This document shows positions 45,682-55,650 of a stretch of DNA of 64,000 bases, one piece after another (positions within the stretch are counted from its first letter, which is position 1; each line of letters begins with the position of its first letter). The stretch spans positions 1-64,000 of the forward strand of contig NZ_JAPYPC010000004.1 in NCBI RefSeq assembly GCF_029937855.1. Direction: 5' to 3'. Made by a program: the position numbers and the translations under genes. This DNA comes from Christiangramia sp. (GTDB lineage: Bacteria; Bacteroidota; Bacteroidia; Flavobacteriales; Flavobacteriaceae). The notes beneath the pieces were generated by a model that saw only the letters and a list, made by a program, of their open reading frames with translations, did not search any database and had not been told where the DNA came from.

Positions 45682-48171
45682 TTAATAATCATACCCATTA
45701 TTATTGGTGAAAAAGATGGCATTGGCAAAAAAGAGCTTACCATTTTCCCAAAATGCGCGGAAAAGAGGATTATCTACCATATATATAATGCTGCCATTTC
45801 CCATAGGAACTTCTCCAAATACCAGCGAATTGTTTAAATTCTTAACGGCATCACTTCCTGCAAAGCCTGAAACCACTTCCGGCTCCTGAATATAAGAAAT
45901 GTTGTAGCCGTCTTCTAATAATCTATAACTGTCATTGCTTAATTTTAAACTAAAATAAGTGTCATTATAACCGAAGGCGAGTGGATGGGTATTATCAACT
46001 TTCGTCTTAATAATGCTTCCAGTAATCAGATTTTTAATGCTTTCACGTTCCCTCTGGGCGTAGGGCACGAGATTGGCTTCAGTTTTAGTGGTATCTTTTT
46101 CAGTTTTTTTATTTTCAGTAATACCAAAACCTTCTTTTTCATTGAAACTGCTAACCGCATTACCGATAGCCATTAATTTTCCGCCATTTTTTACCCAGGA
46201 TGAAATCTTTTCCATTGTTTTTTCATTCATAAATTCTCCATACCTACCTTCCGGCATGATGAGAATATCAAACTCACTGAGATCTATGCTGCTGAAATAA
46301 TTGGTGTTTACTGGAGTTACAGGGTAATTTAAATCCTGCTCAAAGAAATACCAGATTTCACCAAAATTGAGTGAAGAAACCTCGTCACCTTTTAAAACAG
46401 CTACTTTTTGCCTGTTAATAATCTTTATTTCTGAAGATCCAAAGTCGGGGCCACTACCTGCAAAACTCGTTTCCGCAGTTAAAAGCTGGCGCTCATGTTC
46501 ATTAGCAATTTTTATCACCCTGGAATTGAAATTTTCAAGATTTAGATTGTCGCTTTTGGTGATAAGGATGCTTCCAGGTTCAAAATTTTGTCCATTACTT
46601 TTAAAAGCTACCTCACTAAATCTAACTTTTATATCCTCTTTAATAAGTGCTGCAAGAAATTGTGCATCCTGCATACTGTTCCATTTGCTTATATATCCAG
46701 GTCCATCAGTATTGGCTGTATTCTGAATGGTAGTTGTCCCAGGTTTCTCTGAGCCGGAAATAAGCCTGGTGCTGGCCACGGCATCGAGGCCGTAAGCATA
46801 AGGCAGACTCCAGGCGGTAATATCGTAAGTAAGGGAATCTGCCAGTTTGGTTTTAGGTTCAAACAATACTTTTACCATTTTTCCTTTCGGCTGATTCGTT
46901 GAAACTACCAGCGTATTTTGATTATTTTCTAAATTCCCTGTTTTGTTGGAGTTATAATGAAACCCATTTATCCTGCCTGAATTTGCATAGGAATATTTTA
47001 TTTGGTGCCTGTCTAATAATTCCTTTAAATTATTCAGTTTGTCAGGGTTACCATTTAAAGCATAACTTTTATATTCAAAATCCTCATTACTGAAATAATT
47101 CTGAAATTCTTTATTTAATTCTTCTGTATTTCTCGAAGCCACTTCCACGGTAGAAATTCCTGTGGTATAGTGATGCTCCAAACGATCTTTTAAGGTCAGG
47201 ATATATCCTTCATCAGTTTTAATTCCTAAACCTGCGCGACCATGACCGGCCTGTTCATAGGTCATTCCAATGGCACCCATATATGTGGGATAGGTATCGC
47301 CGTAGCTTGGATAAAGCAGGTCAAAACGCTCCCCGGTAAAATATAACCATCCTTCTTTATCAAAATATTTTGCATGGTTCTTTCCAATTCGGGTTTGGAA
47401 ATCCCTTTGGAAGGGAGTGATCACTTCGTGAAATGGTTCTGCGGCCGGGGCAAAATAATATGGATCGTTAATTCCCTGTTCATGAAAATCCACATGGATG
47501 TGGGGTAGCCACTTATTATAGACCTTCAATCTTTGCTGAGTTTCAATTTGGGTAGCCCAGGCCCAATCACGATTTAAATCAAAAAGATAATGATTTGGCC
47601 TTCCTCCTGGCCAGGGTTCGTGATGTTCAGCGGCTTGCTGCAATACATTATAAGGTTGTGTTTTTACCTGATTGTACCAGTTGGCATAACGGTCCCTTCC
47701 ATCAGGATTTACACAGGGATCTATGATGACAATGGTATTTTCAAGCCAATCCTTTTTTTCTGTGATCAGGCTGTAAAGCGTTTTCATGGCAGCTTCAGTA
47801 CTGGAGGCTTCATTCCCGTGCACATTATAGCTCAGCCACACAATAGCTTTATCTGAGGCGGCATCGGTATTTCCTTTCCTAACGGAGCCTAAATGAATAT
47901 TTCTAATATTTTCGAGGTCGGTCATATTTTCTTCGGAAGAAATGACGGCGTAGGTAAGCGGTCTGCGTTCGTTTGTTTTTCCGTAAGTATGATATTCCAC
48001 CATACCAGAATTTTCAGCTACATGATTAAAATAACCAACCACATCTGCATGACGGGAAAATTGAGAGCCAAGTTCGTAACCAAGAAAATCGGAAGGAGAT
48101 TTAAGGCTCTGAGCCTTAATTATATGAAAACTTAAAAAAAGTAAGGGGATTAAACAGAAGTGATTTCTCAT
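45682..48171 (-). CDS. Secreted M14 zinc carboxypeptidase-like protein
   Basis: 829 residues. Signal peptide MRNHFCLIPLLFLSFHIIKA, then an M14 peptidase domain: the zinc motif HGNE at 118-121 in VWLSYNVHGNEASSTEA, NPDGRDRYANWYNQ, FDLNRDWAWATQIET, and the third ligand in HIHVDFHEQG. The long C-terminal region (about 400-829) is beta-rich with a class I amidotransferase-like segment (LMPEGRYGEFMNEKTMEKI). It likely cuts extracytoplasmic peptides or peptidoglycan stems. It is the first gene of an operon with the M16 protease. A near-consensus -7 (TATCTTTA on the minus strand) lies at 48199-48206. Confidence 0.92.
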   Translation of the reverse strand: MRNHFCLIPLLFLSFHIIKAQSLKSPSDFLGYELGSQFSRHADVVGYFNHVAENSGMVEYHTYGKTNERRPLTYAVISSEENMTDLENIRNIHLGSVRKGNTDAASDKAIVWLSYNVHGNEASSTEAAMKTLYSLITEKKDWLENTIVIIDPCVNPDGRDRYANWYNQVKTQPYNVLQQAAEHHEPWPGGRPNHYLFDLNRDWAWATQIETQQRLKVYNKWLPHIHVDFHEQGINDPYYFAPAAEPFHEVITPFQRDFQTRIGKNHAKYFDKEGWLYFTGERFDLLYPSYGDTYPTYMGAIGMTYEQAGHGRAGLGIKTDEGYILTLKDRLEHHYTTGISTVEVASRNTEELNKEFQNYFSNEDFEYKSYALNGNPDKLNNLKELLDRHQIKYSYANSGRINGFHYNSNKTGNLENNQNTLVVSTNQPKGKMVKVLFEPKTKLADSLTYDITAWSLPYAYGLDAVASTRLISGSEKPGTTTIQNTANTDGPGYISKWNSMQDAQFLAALIKEDIKVRFSEVAFKSNGQNFEPGSILITKSDNLNLENFNSRVIKIANEHERQLLTAETSFAGSGPDFGSSEIKIINRQKVAVLKGDEVSSLNFGEIWYFFEQDLNYPVTPVNTNYFSSIDLSEFDILIMPEGRYGEFMNEKTMEKISSWVKNGGKLMAIGNAVSSFNEKEGFGITENKKTEKDTTKTEANLVPYAQRERESIKNLITGSIIKTKVDNTHPLAFGYNDTYFSLKLSNDSYRLLEDGYNISYIQEPEVVSGFAGSDAVKNLNNSLVFGEVPMGNGSIIYMVDNPLFRAFWENGKLFFANAIFFTNNNGYDY

Positions 48172-48258
48172 TAAATATTTATTTTAGAATAAGCCAGGTA
48201 AAGATAGTATCTAGGCTTGAATTAACTAAAAATTAGGGAATAAAATCCCTATCTTCGG

Positions 48259-48266
48259 TATCTTTG
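48259..48266 (+). promoter_or_regulatory. Promoter -7 box for bshC (TATCTTTG)
   Basis: Exact TAnnTTTG match, 18 nt before ATG 48285. A TTG inside it at 48264 is the false longer start of bshC. Confidence 0.65.
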
Positions 48267-48284
48267 CAACCACAATTGAAATTT

Positions 48285-49901
48285 ATGCCGACCGATTGTA
48301 TTTCGTATCCCGAAACCAATTACTTTACTCCCTTAATTCTGGACTATTTATCTGAAAAAAAAGAATTAAGAGAATTCTATAATAGATTTCCGAAGATTGA
48401 AAACTTTGGAGATCATATAGCCGAAAAAAAGAAAAGCTACGATCATAGTATTAGAAAAGATCTTTTAGATGTTTTGCAGCATCAGTACTCCAAACTTGCT
48501 GTTTCTGAAAAAACGAAAAATAATATTGAATCATTAGCATCTGAAAATACCTTTACCGTGGTCACCGGTCACCAGCTAAATTTATTTACGGGGCCTTTGT
48601 ATTTTCTATATAAGATTATTTCTACCATCAACCTTACTAAACAGCTAAAGGAAAAATATCCTAATAATAATTTTGTTCCCGTTTACTGGATGGCGACTGA
48701 AGATCATGATTTTGAGGAAATCAATTTTTTTAATCTTCATGGTAAGAAATTCAAATGGAATAGTCCAGATAAAAGGGCCGGGCAAACCGCAGTGGGAACA
48801 CTTTCTACTGAAGGTCTTGAGGAAGTTTTTAAACTTTTTTCCGCAGAAATAGGTGGAGGTGAAAATGCAGATTTTTTAAAATCACTATTTGAAAAGGCCT
48901 ACCTGCAACATGATAATCTTACAGATGCCACTCGTTTTATAGCCAATGAGCTTTTTACGGAGCATGGTTTGGTAATTATTGCTGCAGGAGATAAAAGACT
49001 AAAAAAACATTTTATAACCTATGTGGAAAATGAATTAATCCGGCAGATTTCTCACAAACAAACAACCAGCACCGTTGAGAAAATAAATTCGCTCGGTTAT
49101 AATATCCAGGTAAATCCCAGGGAAATCAATTTATTTTATCTCAATGATGAGATGCGGGAAAGGATTATTGAGCGGGAAGGAAAATTTTTTGTGCATGAAA
49201 CCAATATATCATGGAGCAAAGAAGAGATTCTTCAGGAATTAAAGGAACATCCCGAGCGATTTAGTCCTAATGTAATGCTGAGACCGCTTTATCAGGAAGT
49301 GATCCTGCCCAATCTTTGTTATATAGGTGGAGGTGGAGAGCTGGCTTACTGGCTGGAACTAGAGTCATATTTTAAAGCTGAAGAGGTGACTTTTCCTATG
49401 TTGCTGCTCCGAAATTCTGCTTTATTACAAACGGAAAAGCAAAAAGAAAAGCGGGAAAAACTGAATATTTCTATTTCAGAATTATTTTTGAAACAGCACG
49501 AACTCATCAATAGGAAAGTACGGAAAATATCAAATATCGATATTAATTTTTCTCCTCAAAAAGAACATTTAATTACCCAGTTTCAGCAAATGTATGATTT
49601 GGCGGAACAAACCGATGAATCCTTTTTAGGAGCAGTAAAAGCCCAGGAAGTAAAGCAGTTAAAAGGCCTTGATAATCTGGAAAAGAGATTGCTGAAAGCC
49701 CAGAAAAGAAAATTGAAGGATGAAGTGGAAAGGATAGCTACACTTCAAAATGAGCTATTTCCACACCGTAGTTTGCAGGAAAGACAAACTAATTTTTCTG
49801 AATTCTATAATGATTACGGAAATAAACTTATCAATAAGTTGATGGCAGAATTGGATCCGTTAGAGTCTAACTTTAAAATTCTGACTTTTGGAAAAGAATA
49901 G
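48285..49901 (+). CDS. bshC: Bacillithiol biosynthesis cysteine-adding enzyme BshC
   Basis: 538 residues from ATG 48285 (MPTDCISYPETNYFTPLILDYL). Motifs: ENTFTVVTGHQLNLFTGPLYFLYKI near 100, NNFVPVYWMATEDHDFEEINFF, NVMLRPLYQEVILPNLCYIGGGGELAYWLEL and a C-terminal coiled coil (KRLLKAQKRKLKDEVERIATLQNELFP). BshC joins Cys to GlcN-malate to make bacillithiol, the low-molecular-weight thiol of many Bacteroidota and Firmicutes. YtxJ at 13859-14263 is a likely partner in the same redox system. The PLP decarboxylase gene begins one base after its stop. Confidence 0.96.
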   Translation: MPTDCISYPETNYFTPLILDYLSEKKELREFYNRFPKIENFGDHIAEKKKSYDHSIRKDLLDVLQHQYSKLAVSEKTKNNIESLASENTFTVVTGHQLNLFTGPLYFLYKIISTINLTKQLKEKYPNNNFVPVYWMATEDHDFEEINFFNLHGKKFKWNSPDKRAGQTAVGTLSTEGLEEVFKLFSAEIGGGENADFLKSLFEKAYLQHDNLTDATRFIANELFTEHGLVIIAAGDKRLKKHFITYVENELIRQISHKQTTSTVEKINSLGYNIQVNPREINLFYLNDEMRERIIEREGKFFVHETNISWSKEEILQELKEHPERFSPNVMLRPLYQEVILPNLCYIGGGGELAYWLELESYFKAEEVTFPMLLLRNSALLQTEKQKEKREKLNISISELFLKQHELINRKVRKISNIDINFSPQKEHLITQFQQMYDLAEQTDESFLGAVKAQEVKQLKGLDNLEKRLLKAQKRKLKDEVERIATLQNELFPHRSLQERQTNFSEFYNDYGNKLINKLMAELDPLESNFKILTFGKE

Positions 49902-49902
49902 A

Positions 49903-51270
49903 ATGCATACCATAGATATGAATCTGGTAGAAATGACGTTGGACGTCATGAAATATACCATAGATCGTATTTCTAATGTCACGCCGGAACTTGGTTCCCC
50001 AAAAAAAGAAGAAGATCTCCTTAGAATAGTAGGAGAAACGATTACTCCTGAAGGGATAGGAGGTGAAAATGCGTTTCAGTTATTTAGGGATGTACTGGTA
50101 AAAGCTACGGTGCCCATAGATCATCCACGGCATTTGGCATTTGTGCCTGCAGCGCCTACCAGGGCAGCGATTATGTTCGATTTGGTGACTTCAGCTTCCA
50201 GTATACATGGCGCGTACTGGATGGAAGGTGCCGGTGGTATTTTTTGCGAAAACCAGGCGATGAAATGGCTGGTTTCCCTAACCAAGCTTCCTGAAGGGGC
50301 TTTTGGAGTTTTCACCAGTGGCGGTACCGCCGCGAACCTTTCTGCTTTGGTGACAGCGAGGGAAGAATGGAGAGAGCAGAAACCAAACCATGCCAGAGAA
50401 AGAGCTTTATTACTTACCTCCACCGGAGCACATAGTTCTATAAAATCTATGGCCAAAGTGATGGATGCAGATGTTATTCTGGTAGAGTCAGATGAAGAAT
50501 TCCTTTCCGGGGAAGATTTGAAAAACTCGCTTAGCCAGCTAAATGAGAAAGACAGAAACCGCCTCTTTGCAGTGGTTGCTACAGGAGGAACTACAAACGC
50601 CGGGATTATTGATGATCTTAAAGGAGTTGCTGAGGTTTGCGCAAATGAAAATGTATGGTTACATGTAGATTGTGCCTATGGAGGTGGAGCACTGGCCGCA
50701 AATTCTGTAAGACATCTTTTTAACGGTATTGAAAAAGCAGACAGTATTACCATAGACCCTCATAAATGGTTGTTTTCACCTTATGATTGCGGCGCAGTAA
50801 TTTATAAGAATTTAGAACTGGCTAAAAAGGCTCATTCTCAAAAAGGCGCTTATTTAGATATTTTTAAAGATGAAGGTGCCCAGGGTTTTAATCCTGCAGA
50901 TTATCAGATTCAGCTTACAAGAAGGTTAAGAGGAATGCCGCTTTGGTTTTCCCTCGCCATGCATGGTACCAATAAGTATAAAGAAGCGATAGAACGCGGA
51001 ATTGAACTTGCCAAAATAGCTGCGGAAAAAGTTGAGAATAATGAAAATCTTGAGCTGGTAAGACCTGCAAGTCTATCGGTGGTTTTGTTCAAAAGAAAAG
51101 GCTGGACTGCGGAAGATTACAGAGATTGGACCTATAAAAATCACAGGGAAGGCTTTGCGCTGGTAACGCCATCTTTATGGAAAGAAGAAAGCGTGATTAG
51201 ATTCTGCTTTATCAACCCAGATACTACAGAAGATGATATAGATCAAATCCTGAAAACTCTTGAAAAATAG
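49903..51270 (+). CDS. PLP-dependent group II decarboxylase
   Basis: 455 residues from ATG 49903, just after the bshC stop; a TTG 15 nt earlier would overlap bshC. Type I PLP fold: FTSGGTAANLSALV near 138-151, HVDCAYGGGALAANS near 254-268 and the PLP lysine Lys288 in ITIDPHKWLFSPYDCG. The family covers aromatic amino acid, glutamate and related decarboxylases; sequence alone does not say which. Since it follows bshC closely, a thiol-linked substrate such as cysteine derivatives is conceivable, but this is speculative. Confidence 0.9.
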   Translation: MHTIDMNLVEMTLDVMKYTIDRISNVTPELGSPKKEEDLLRIVGETITPEGIGGENAFQLFRDVLVKATVPIDHPRHLAFVPAAPTRAAIMFDLVTSASSIHGAYWMEGAGGIFCENQAMKWLVSLTKLPEGAFGVFTSGGTAANLSALVTAREEWREQKPNHARERALLLTSTGAHSSIKSMAKVMDADVILVESDEEFLSGEDLKNSLSQLNEKDRNRLFAVVATGGTTNAGIIDDLKGVAEVCANENVWLHVDCAYGGGALAANSVRHLFNGIEKADSITIDPHKWLFSPYDCGAVIYKNLELAKKAHSQKGAYLDIFKDEGAQGFNPADYQIQLTRRLRGMPLWFSLAMHGTNKYKEAIERGIELAKIAAEKVENNENLELVRPASLSVVLFKRKGWTAEDYRDWTYKNHREGFALVTPSLWKEESVIRFCFINPDTTEDDIDQILKTLEK

Positions 51271-51478
51271 GATCTAAATTTGAGATCTTAGCTGCTAATA
51301 TGTATGTGCTGGCAATTTCTATATTTTTTAGCTTCTAATCCAAACTACGAAATGTTATTCTTCTAAACCATTAATCTTTTTGATTCTAACAATATTGCTT
51401 AAAATTCTAGCACAATTAAATTATTTAAGAAGTGTTTAATACGCCTTTCTTTAGTTTTAGGAAATAAGAATTTTAATA

Positions 51479-51568
51479 ATGAATTATTTACCGGAAGTTA
51501 TTATTGGCTTGGTGTTGCTTATAATAGTATTTACTGTATTTGCTCTGGGAAAAGGAATAGAAGACTGA
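51479..51568 (+). CDS. Candidate 29-residue single-pass membrane micro-protein
   Basis: ATG 51479 to TGA 51566-51568. The translation begins MNYLPEVIIGLVLLIIVFTV and ends FALGKGIED: a hydrophobic stretch of about 17 residues with Glu before it and Lys plus acidic residues after it. Nothing else explains the 446-bp region 51271-51716, which is otherwise AT-rich without other genes. The frame is short, so a chance ORF is possible. No family recognised and no promoter match seen close upstream. Confidence 0.4.
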   Translation: MNYLPEVIIGLVLLIIVFTVFALGKGIED

Positions 51569-51705
51569 GTTATTTTACTTACTAATACCAGTTTGATTTT
51601 TTATTATCCATACGATTATCCTCATCTTAAAGCCTGCGTTTCTCATACTTTTCAGCGCTTTTGAAAATTTATTAAATCCCTTGCTTTGATTTTTTCTCAA
51701 TTTCC

Positions 51706-51713
51706 TATTTTTG
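51706..51713 (+). promoter_or_regulatory. Promoter -7 box for guaA (TATTTTTG)
   Basis: Exact TAnnTTTG match ending 3 nt before ATG 51717. A longer in-frame TTG start at 51711 lies inside it. The transcript is predicted to be leaderless or nearly so. Confidence 0.65.
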
Positions 51714-51716
51714 CGC

Positions 51717-53246
51717 ATGCAAAATAACGTACTCATCCTAGACTTTGGCTCGCAGTACACGCAACTTATCGCGCGAAGAGTTAGAGAGCTAAATATCTAC
51801 TGCGAAATTTATCCTTATCACAAAATTCCAGATGACCTTTCTGGTTTTAAATCAGTCATCCTTTCTGGTAGTCCATTTTCAGTTAGAGCTGAAGATGCAC
51901 CGCATCCAGACCTTTCTAAAATAAGAGGGAAATTGCCTGTTTTGGCAGTTTGCTATGGGGCGCAATATCTGGCTCATTTTTCCGGTGGAAAAGTAGAACC
52001 TTCAGATACCCGGGAATATGGAAGGGCAAATCTTTCAGTAATTAAAGATGCTGAGCCTTTATTCGAAAATATCAAAGAGAATTCACAGGTTTGGATGAGC
52101 CATAGTGATTCTATTATTAAACTTCCTGAAAACGCTGTTAGGCTTGCAAGTACAACCGATGTACTGAATGCCGCTTATAGAATTGATGGAGAAGAAACCT
52201 ATGCGATTCAGTTTCATCCTGAAGTTTACCATTCTACCGATGGGAAACAACTCCTTGAAAATTTTCTTGTAAAAATTTCCGGTACAAATCAGACCTGGAC
52301 TCCCGGGAAATTTGTAGATCTTACGGTCTCAGAATTACAGGATAAAATTGGCGATGATAAAGTGGTACTTGGTCTAAGTGGCGGAGTAGATTCTTCGGTA
52401 GCAGCAGTATTGTTACATAAAGCTATTGGCAAGAATCTTTATTGCATCTTTGTTAATAACGGATTGTTGAGAAAGAACGAATTTGAAAGTGTTCTGGATC
52501 AGTATAAAGATATGGGTCTTAATGTTAAAGGAGTGGATGCTTCGGCACGTTTCTTGGATGCTCTCAAAGGATTAAGTGATCCCGAAGAAAAACGTAAAGC
52601 TATTGGAAATACTTTTATCGAAGTATTTGATGATGAAGCACATGAAATAAAGGATGTGGTTTACCTGGCACAGGGTACTATTTATCCCGATGTTATTGAA
52701 TCGGTTTCAGTAAACGGACCTTCGGTTACCATTAAATCACATCATAATGTGGGTGGTTTGCCAGATTTTATGAAACTGAAAGTGGTAGAGCCTTTGAGAA
52801 TGTTGTTTAAAGATGAGGTAAGAAGAGTAGGGAAGGAACTTGGAATAGACCAAACCTTACTGGGAAGACATCCTTTTCCTGGACCAGGACTGGCCATAAG
52901 AATATTGGGTGATATTACTGCGGAAAAAGTTAGAATCCTTCAGGAAGTAGATCATATATTTATTCAGGGTTTAAGAGACTGGATGTTATATGATAAAGTA
53001 TGGCAGGCAGGAGCGATCTTATTGCCAATTCAGTCGGTTGGAGTTATGGGAGACGAAAGAACCTACGAACAGGTAGTAGCGCTAAGAGCTGTGGAGTCTA
53101 CAGATGGGATGACCGCAGACTGGGTAAATTTACCTTATGAGTTTTTACAAAAAACCTCCAATACAATAATTAACCGGGTTAAAGGCGTTAATAGAGTGGT
53201 ATATGATATTAGTTCAAAACCACCGGCAACTATTGAGTGGGAATAA
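51717..53246 (+). CDS. guaA: GMP synthase (glutamine-hydrolysing)
   Basis: 509 residues from ATG 51717. Class I glutaminase domain with the triad Cys79 (LAVCYGAQ), His167 and Glu169 (QFHPEVY); ATP-pyrophosphatase domain with the PP-loop SGGVDSS at 221-227; C-terminal dimerisation domain with [11 protein letters not shown] and [23 protein letters not shown]. It aminates XMP to GMP in purine synthesis. It is followed by the LysM-PBP1 gene 27 bp downstream. Confidence 0.97.
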   Translation: MQNNVLILDFGSQYTQLIARRVRELNIYCEIYPYHKIPDDLSGFKSVILSGSPFSVRAEDAPHPDLSKIRGKLPVLAVCYGAQYLAHFSGGKVEPSDTREYGRANLSVIKDAEPLFENIKENSQVWMSHSDSIIKLPENAVRLASTTDVLNAAYRIDGEETYAIQFHPEVYHSTDGKQLLENFLVKISGTNQTWTPGKFVDLTVSELQDKIGDDKVVLGLSGGVDSSVAAVLLHKAIGKNLYCIFVNNGLLRKNEFESVLDQYKDMGLNVKGVDASARFLDALKGLSDPEEKRKAIGNTFIEVFDDEAHEIKDVVYLAQGTIYPDVIESVSVNGPSVTIKSHHNVGGLPDFMKLKVVEPLRMLFKDEVRRVGKELGIDQTLLGRHPFPGPGLAIRILGDITAEKVRILQEVDHIFIQGLRDWMLYDKVWQAGAILLPIQSVGVMGDERTYEQVVALRAVESTDGMTADWVNLPYEFLQKTSNTIINRVKGVNRVVYDISSKPPATIEWE

Positions 53247-53273
53247 TAATCACCGTTTAAACTAAAAACGATA

Positions 53274-55259
53274 ATGAAGTATCTATTTGTAATATGTTTT
53301 CTTTTTCAGGTTTATTCGACCTCGGCGAATGCACAGGCGTATAAATACCATACTGTAAAAAAAGGGGAAACCGTTTTCAGTATTTCTCAAAGCTATAGCA
53401 TAGATGAGGAAGATATTTACAAATATAATCCAGAGGCACGTGAGGGGATTGGGGTGAATGAGAAGCTGGTAATTCCGATTAAAGAATCTGGTTCTGCTCA
53501 AAAATCTACCGTTTCTGAAGCTCCGCAATTTGTGGAACATACAGTAAAGAAGAAAGAAACTCTTTATAGCCTTTCCAAAGAATATAACGTAAGTGTAGAC
53601 GATATAAAGAGATACAATAAGCAGCTGTATTCCAAAGAACTGCAAATGGGGGAGACTATAAAAATTCCTTCAGGAAATTCTAATTCTCAGCAATCTATTA
53701 TTACTGAAAATACCACCTCCTCAATTCCTGTTGAAAATAATAAACCTCAGGAAAAGCAAATTACAAGCACCCGGGAGCATATCGTTCTTCCGAAAGAAAC
53801 AAAGTACGGGATCGCCAGGAAATATGGAATGACGGTAAAAGAACTGGAAGGTTTAAACCCCAGAGTAGAAGTGCTACAGCCGGGAATGATGATAAGAGTG
53901 GGTACCGATGTACTGGATGATGAGCCGGTAATCATTACCGATGAAAGGTTTAGGTTCTACGAAGTAAAACCACAGGAAACCTTATATAGTTTAGCTGAAC
54001 GTTTTGGAGTGAGTCAGGATTCTTTAAAGCAACTCAACCCTGCACTTAAAGAAGGGCTAAAATTCGGGATGGTATTAAAAGTTCCGAAGAAAAACAGTGA
54101 CGGCGAAGAGATAGATGATGATGCTTATACCGGGCGGGGCGAAATGGCCGATACCAAAATGGATTTAAGTGAATTTATAAATAATCGTAGTACCAAGGAG
54201 ATCGCCTTAATGCTACCATATCATTTAAACAAAATAGATGCCGATTCTCTGGAGACCTACCGCAATACAATTTTGAATGAAAGGGTGGTACGTATCTCTT
54301 TAGATTTCTATAGCGGAGTGCTCATGGCGGTAGATAAAGCGAAATCTATGGGCATCTCGACGAACCTTAAAGTTTATGACACCAAAAGAGATCCTTCTGA
54401 GGTAGCCAATATCATCAACAGTAATAATTTTAATAATACCGATGCGGTTATTGGACCGCTGTTACAGGAAACTACCGAAGCTGCGGCCTCGAGGTTGGAA
54501 AAAAAGAATATTCCGGTGATAAACCCGTTGTCAAACAGAAGTATGAGAGGCTATAAAAATCTTTTTCAGTCAAGGCCTGGAGATGATTTTATGAAAAGCG
54601 CCATGGTGGATTATATTGTAAAGAATTCTACAGGAAAGAATATTATTATTGTAGCTGATGGGAAATCTTTTCAGATTAAAAATGAATTGAATAACCTTAT
54701 TCCTTCAGCTAGAAATGTGAATCCCAGCGGCAATTTTGTTTCTGAAGCTAAATTAGCTGAAATGATGGCTGGAGGTGAAAATTGGGTAATTCTGGAATCA
54801 GATAACATCAATTTAGTAAGTAGCGTTACTGCAGCATTAAATAGATTGGCAAGAAATCATGACGTGACGTTGTTAACTACTAATAAGAACAATGCCTATG
54901 AAAATGACATCATTTCCAACAATCACCTTGGAAAGCTAAAATTCCGTTATCCTTCTGTAGATAAGGAATATGATACCAAACTTTCTGATGATTTTATCAA
55001 GGATTACGAAACCCGCTTCAATATTGAACCTAATCAATATGCGGTAAGAGGTTATGATCTAACTATGGATGTGCTATTACGGCTTGCTTCAGCAGAAGAT
55101 CTTTATGAGTCTTTTGAAAAGTATCCCGGCTATACCGAATATTATGAAAGTAAATTCCATTATATGCCAAATGCCGGTGGAGCAGGCTATACCAATGATG
55201 CAATTTATATTTTACAACTGAATGAGGACCTTACTATAAGCAAAGCAAATGACTTCTAA
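53274..55259 (+). CDS. LysM-PBP1 fusion protein (periplasmic binding-protein-like)
   Basis: 661 residues. Signal peptide (MKYLFVICFLFQVYSTSANA), then four LysM repeats: about 24-68 (YHTVKKGETVFSISQSY), 87-132 (EHTVKKKETLYSLSKEY), 168-210 (EHIVLPKETKYGIARKY) and 228-272 (FYEVKPQETLYSLAERF). After a linker, residues 300-661 look like a type I periplasmic binding fold (EIALMLPYHLNKI, DAVIGPLLQETTEAAASRLEKKNIPVINPLSN, GKNIIIVADGK). LysM binds peptidoglycan, so a cell-wall-attached ligand sensor or scaffold is likely; no transporter genes accompany it. The OsmC gene overlaps its end by 11 bp. Confidence 0.88.
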   Translation: MKYLFVICFLFQVYSTSANAQAYKYHTVKKGETVFSISQSYSIDEEDIYKYNPEAREGIGVNEKLVIPIKESGSAQKSTVSEAPQFVEHTVKKKETLYSLSKEYNVSVDDIKRYNKQLYSKELQMGETIKIPSGNSNSQQSIITENTTSSIPVENNKPQEKQITSTREHIVLPKETKYGIARKYGMTVKELEGLNPRVEVLQPGMMIRVGTDVLDDEPVIITDERFRFYEVKPQETLYSLAERFGVSQDSLKQLNPALKEGLKFGMVLKVPKKNSDGEEIDDDAYTGRGEMADTKMDLSEFINNRSTKEIALMLPYHLNKIDADSLETYRNTILNERVVRISLDFYSGVLMAVDKAKSMGISTNLKVYDTKRDPSEVANIINSNNFNNTDAVIGPLLQETTEAAASRLEKKNIPVINPLSNRSMRGYKNLFQSRPGDDFMKSAMVDYIVKNSTGKNIIIVADGKSFQIKNELNNLIPSARNVNPSGNFVSEAKLAEMMAGGENWVILESDNINLVSSVTAALNRLARNHDVTLLTTNKNNAYENDIISNNHLGKLKFRYPSVDKEYDTKLSDDFIKDYETRFNIEPNQYAVRGYDLTMDVLLRLASAEDLYESFEKYPGYTEYYESKFHYMPNAGGAGYTNDAIYILQLNEDLTISKANDF

Positions 55260-55650
55260 AGTAATTTATCTTGGTGACCTAAGAACTGAATCTGAACATC
55301 TTCAAAGTGGATCCAAGATGATCACTGATGCTCCAGTGGATAACCATGGAAAAGGTGAAGCATTTTCTCCTACAGATACCGTGGCCAATGCCCTGGCGAC
55401 CTGTATGCTAACGGTAATGGGGATTAAAGCAGAATCTCTCGAAATAGATATAAAGGGCGCTTCTGCGAAAGTTACTAAAACTATGGCTTCAGAACCCAGA
55501 AGGATCTCCAGGATTGATGTGGCTATTTTGATGCCTGCCACTTATTCTGAAAAGCAGACTAAAATCCTTGAAAAAACCGCCAAAACCTGTCCTGTACTTG
55601 AAAGTTTGCATCCAGAGATCGAAAAGAACATTTCCTTTCGTTATTCATGA
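55249..55650 (+). CDS. OsmC family peroxiredoxin-like protein
   Basis: 133 residues. OsmC fold with the two conserved Cys: one in ALATCMLTVMGIKAE (about residue 51) and one in KTCPVLESLHPEI (about 117). OsmC/Ohr proteins reduce organic hydroperoxides. The ATG at 55249 overlaps the previous gene, and the stop overlaps the next start (ATGA), so the three genes form a tightly coupled set. Confidence 0.88.
   Translation: MTSKVIYLGDLRTESEHLQSGSKMITDAPVDNHGKGEAFSPTDTVANALATCMLTVMGIKAESLEIDIKGASAKVTKTMASEPRRISRIDVAILMPATYSEKQTKILEKTAKTCPVLESLHPEIEKNISFRYS

Noticed and set aside
51575-51760. 61-codon minus-strand open frame overlapping the guaA start
   Set aside because: It runs antisense through the guaA promoter and first codons.
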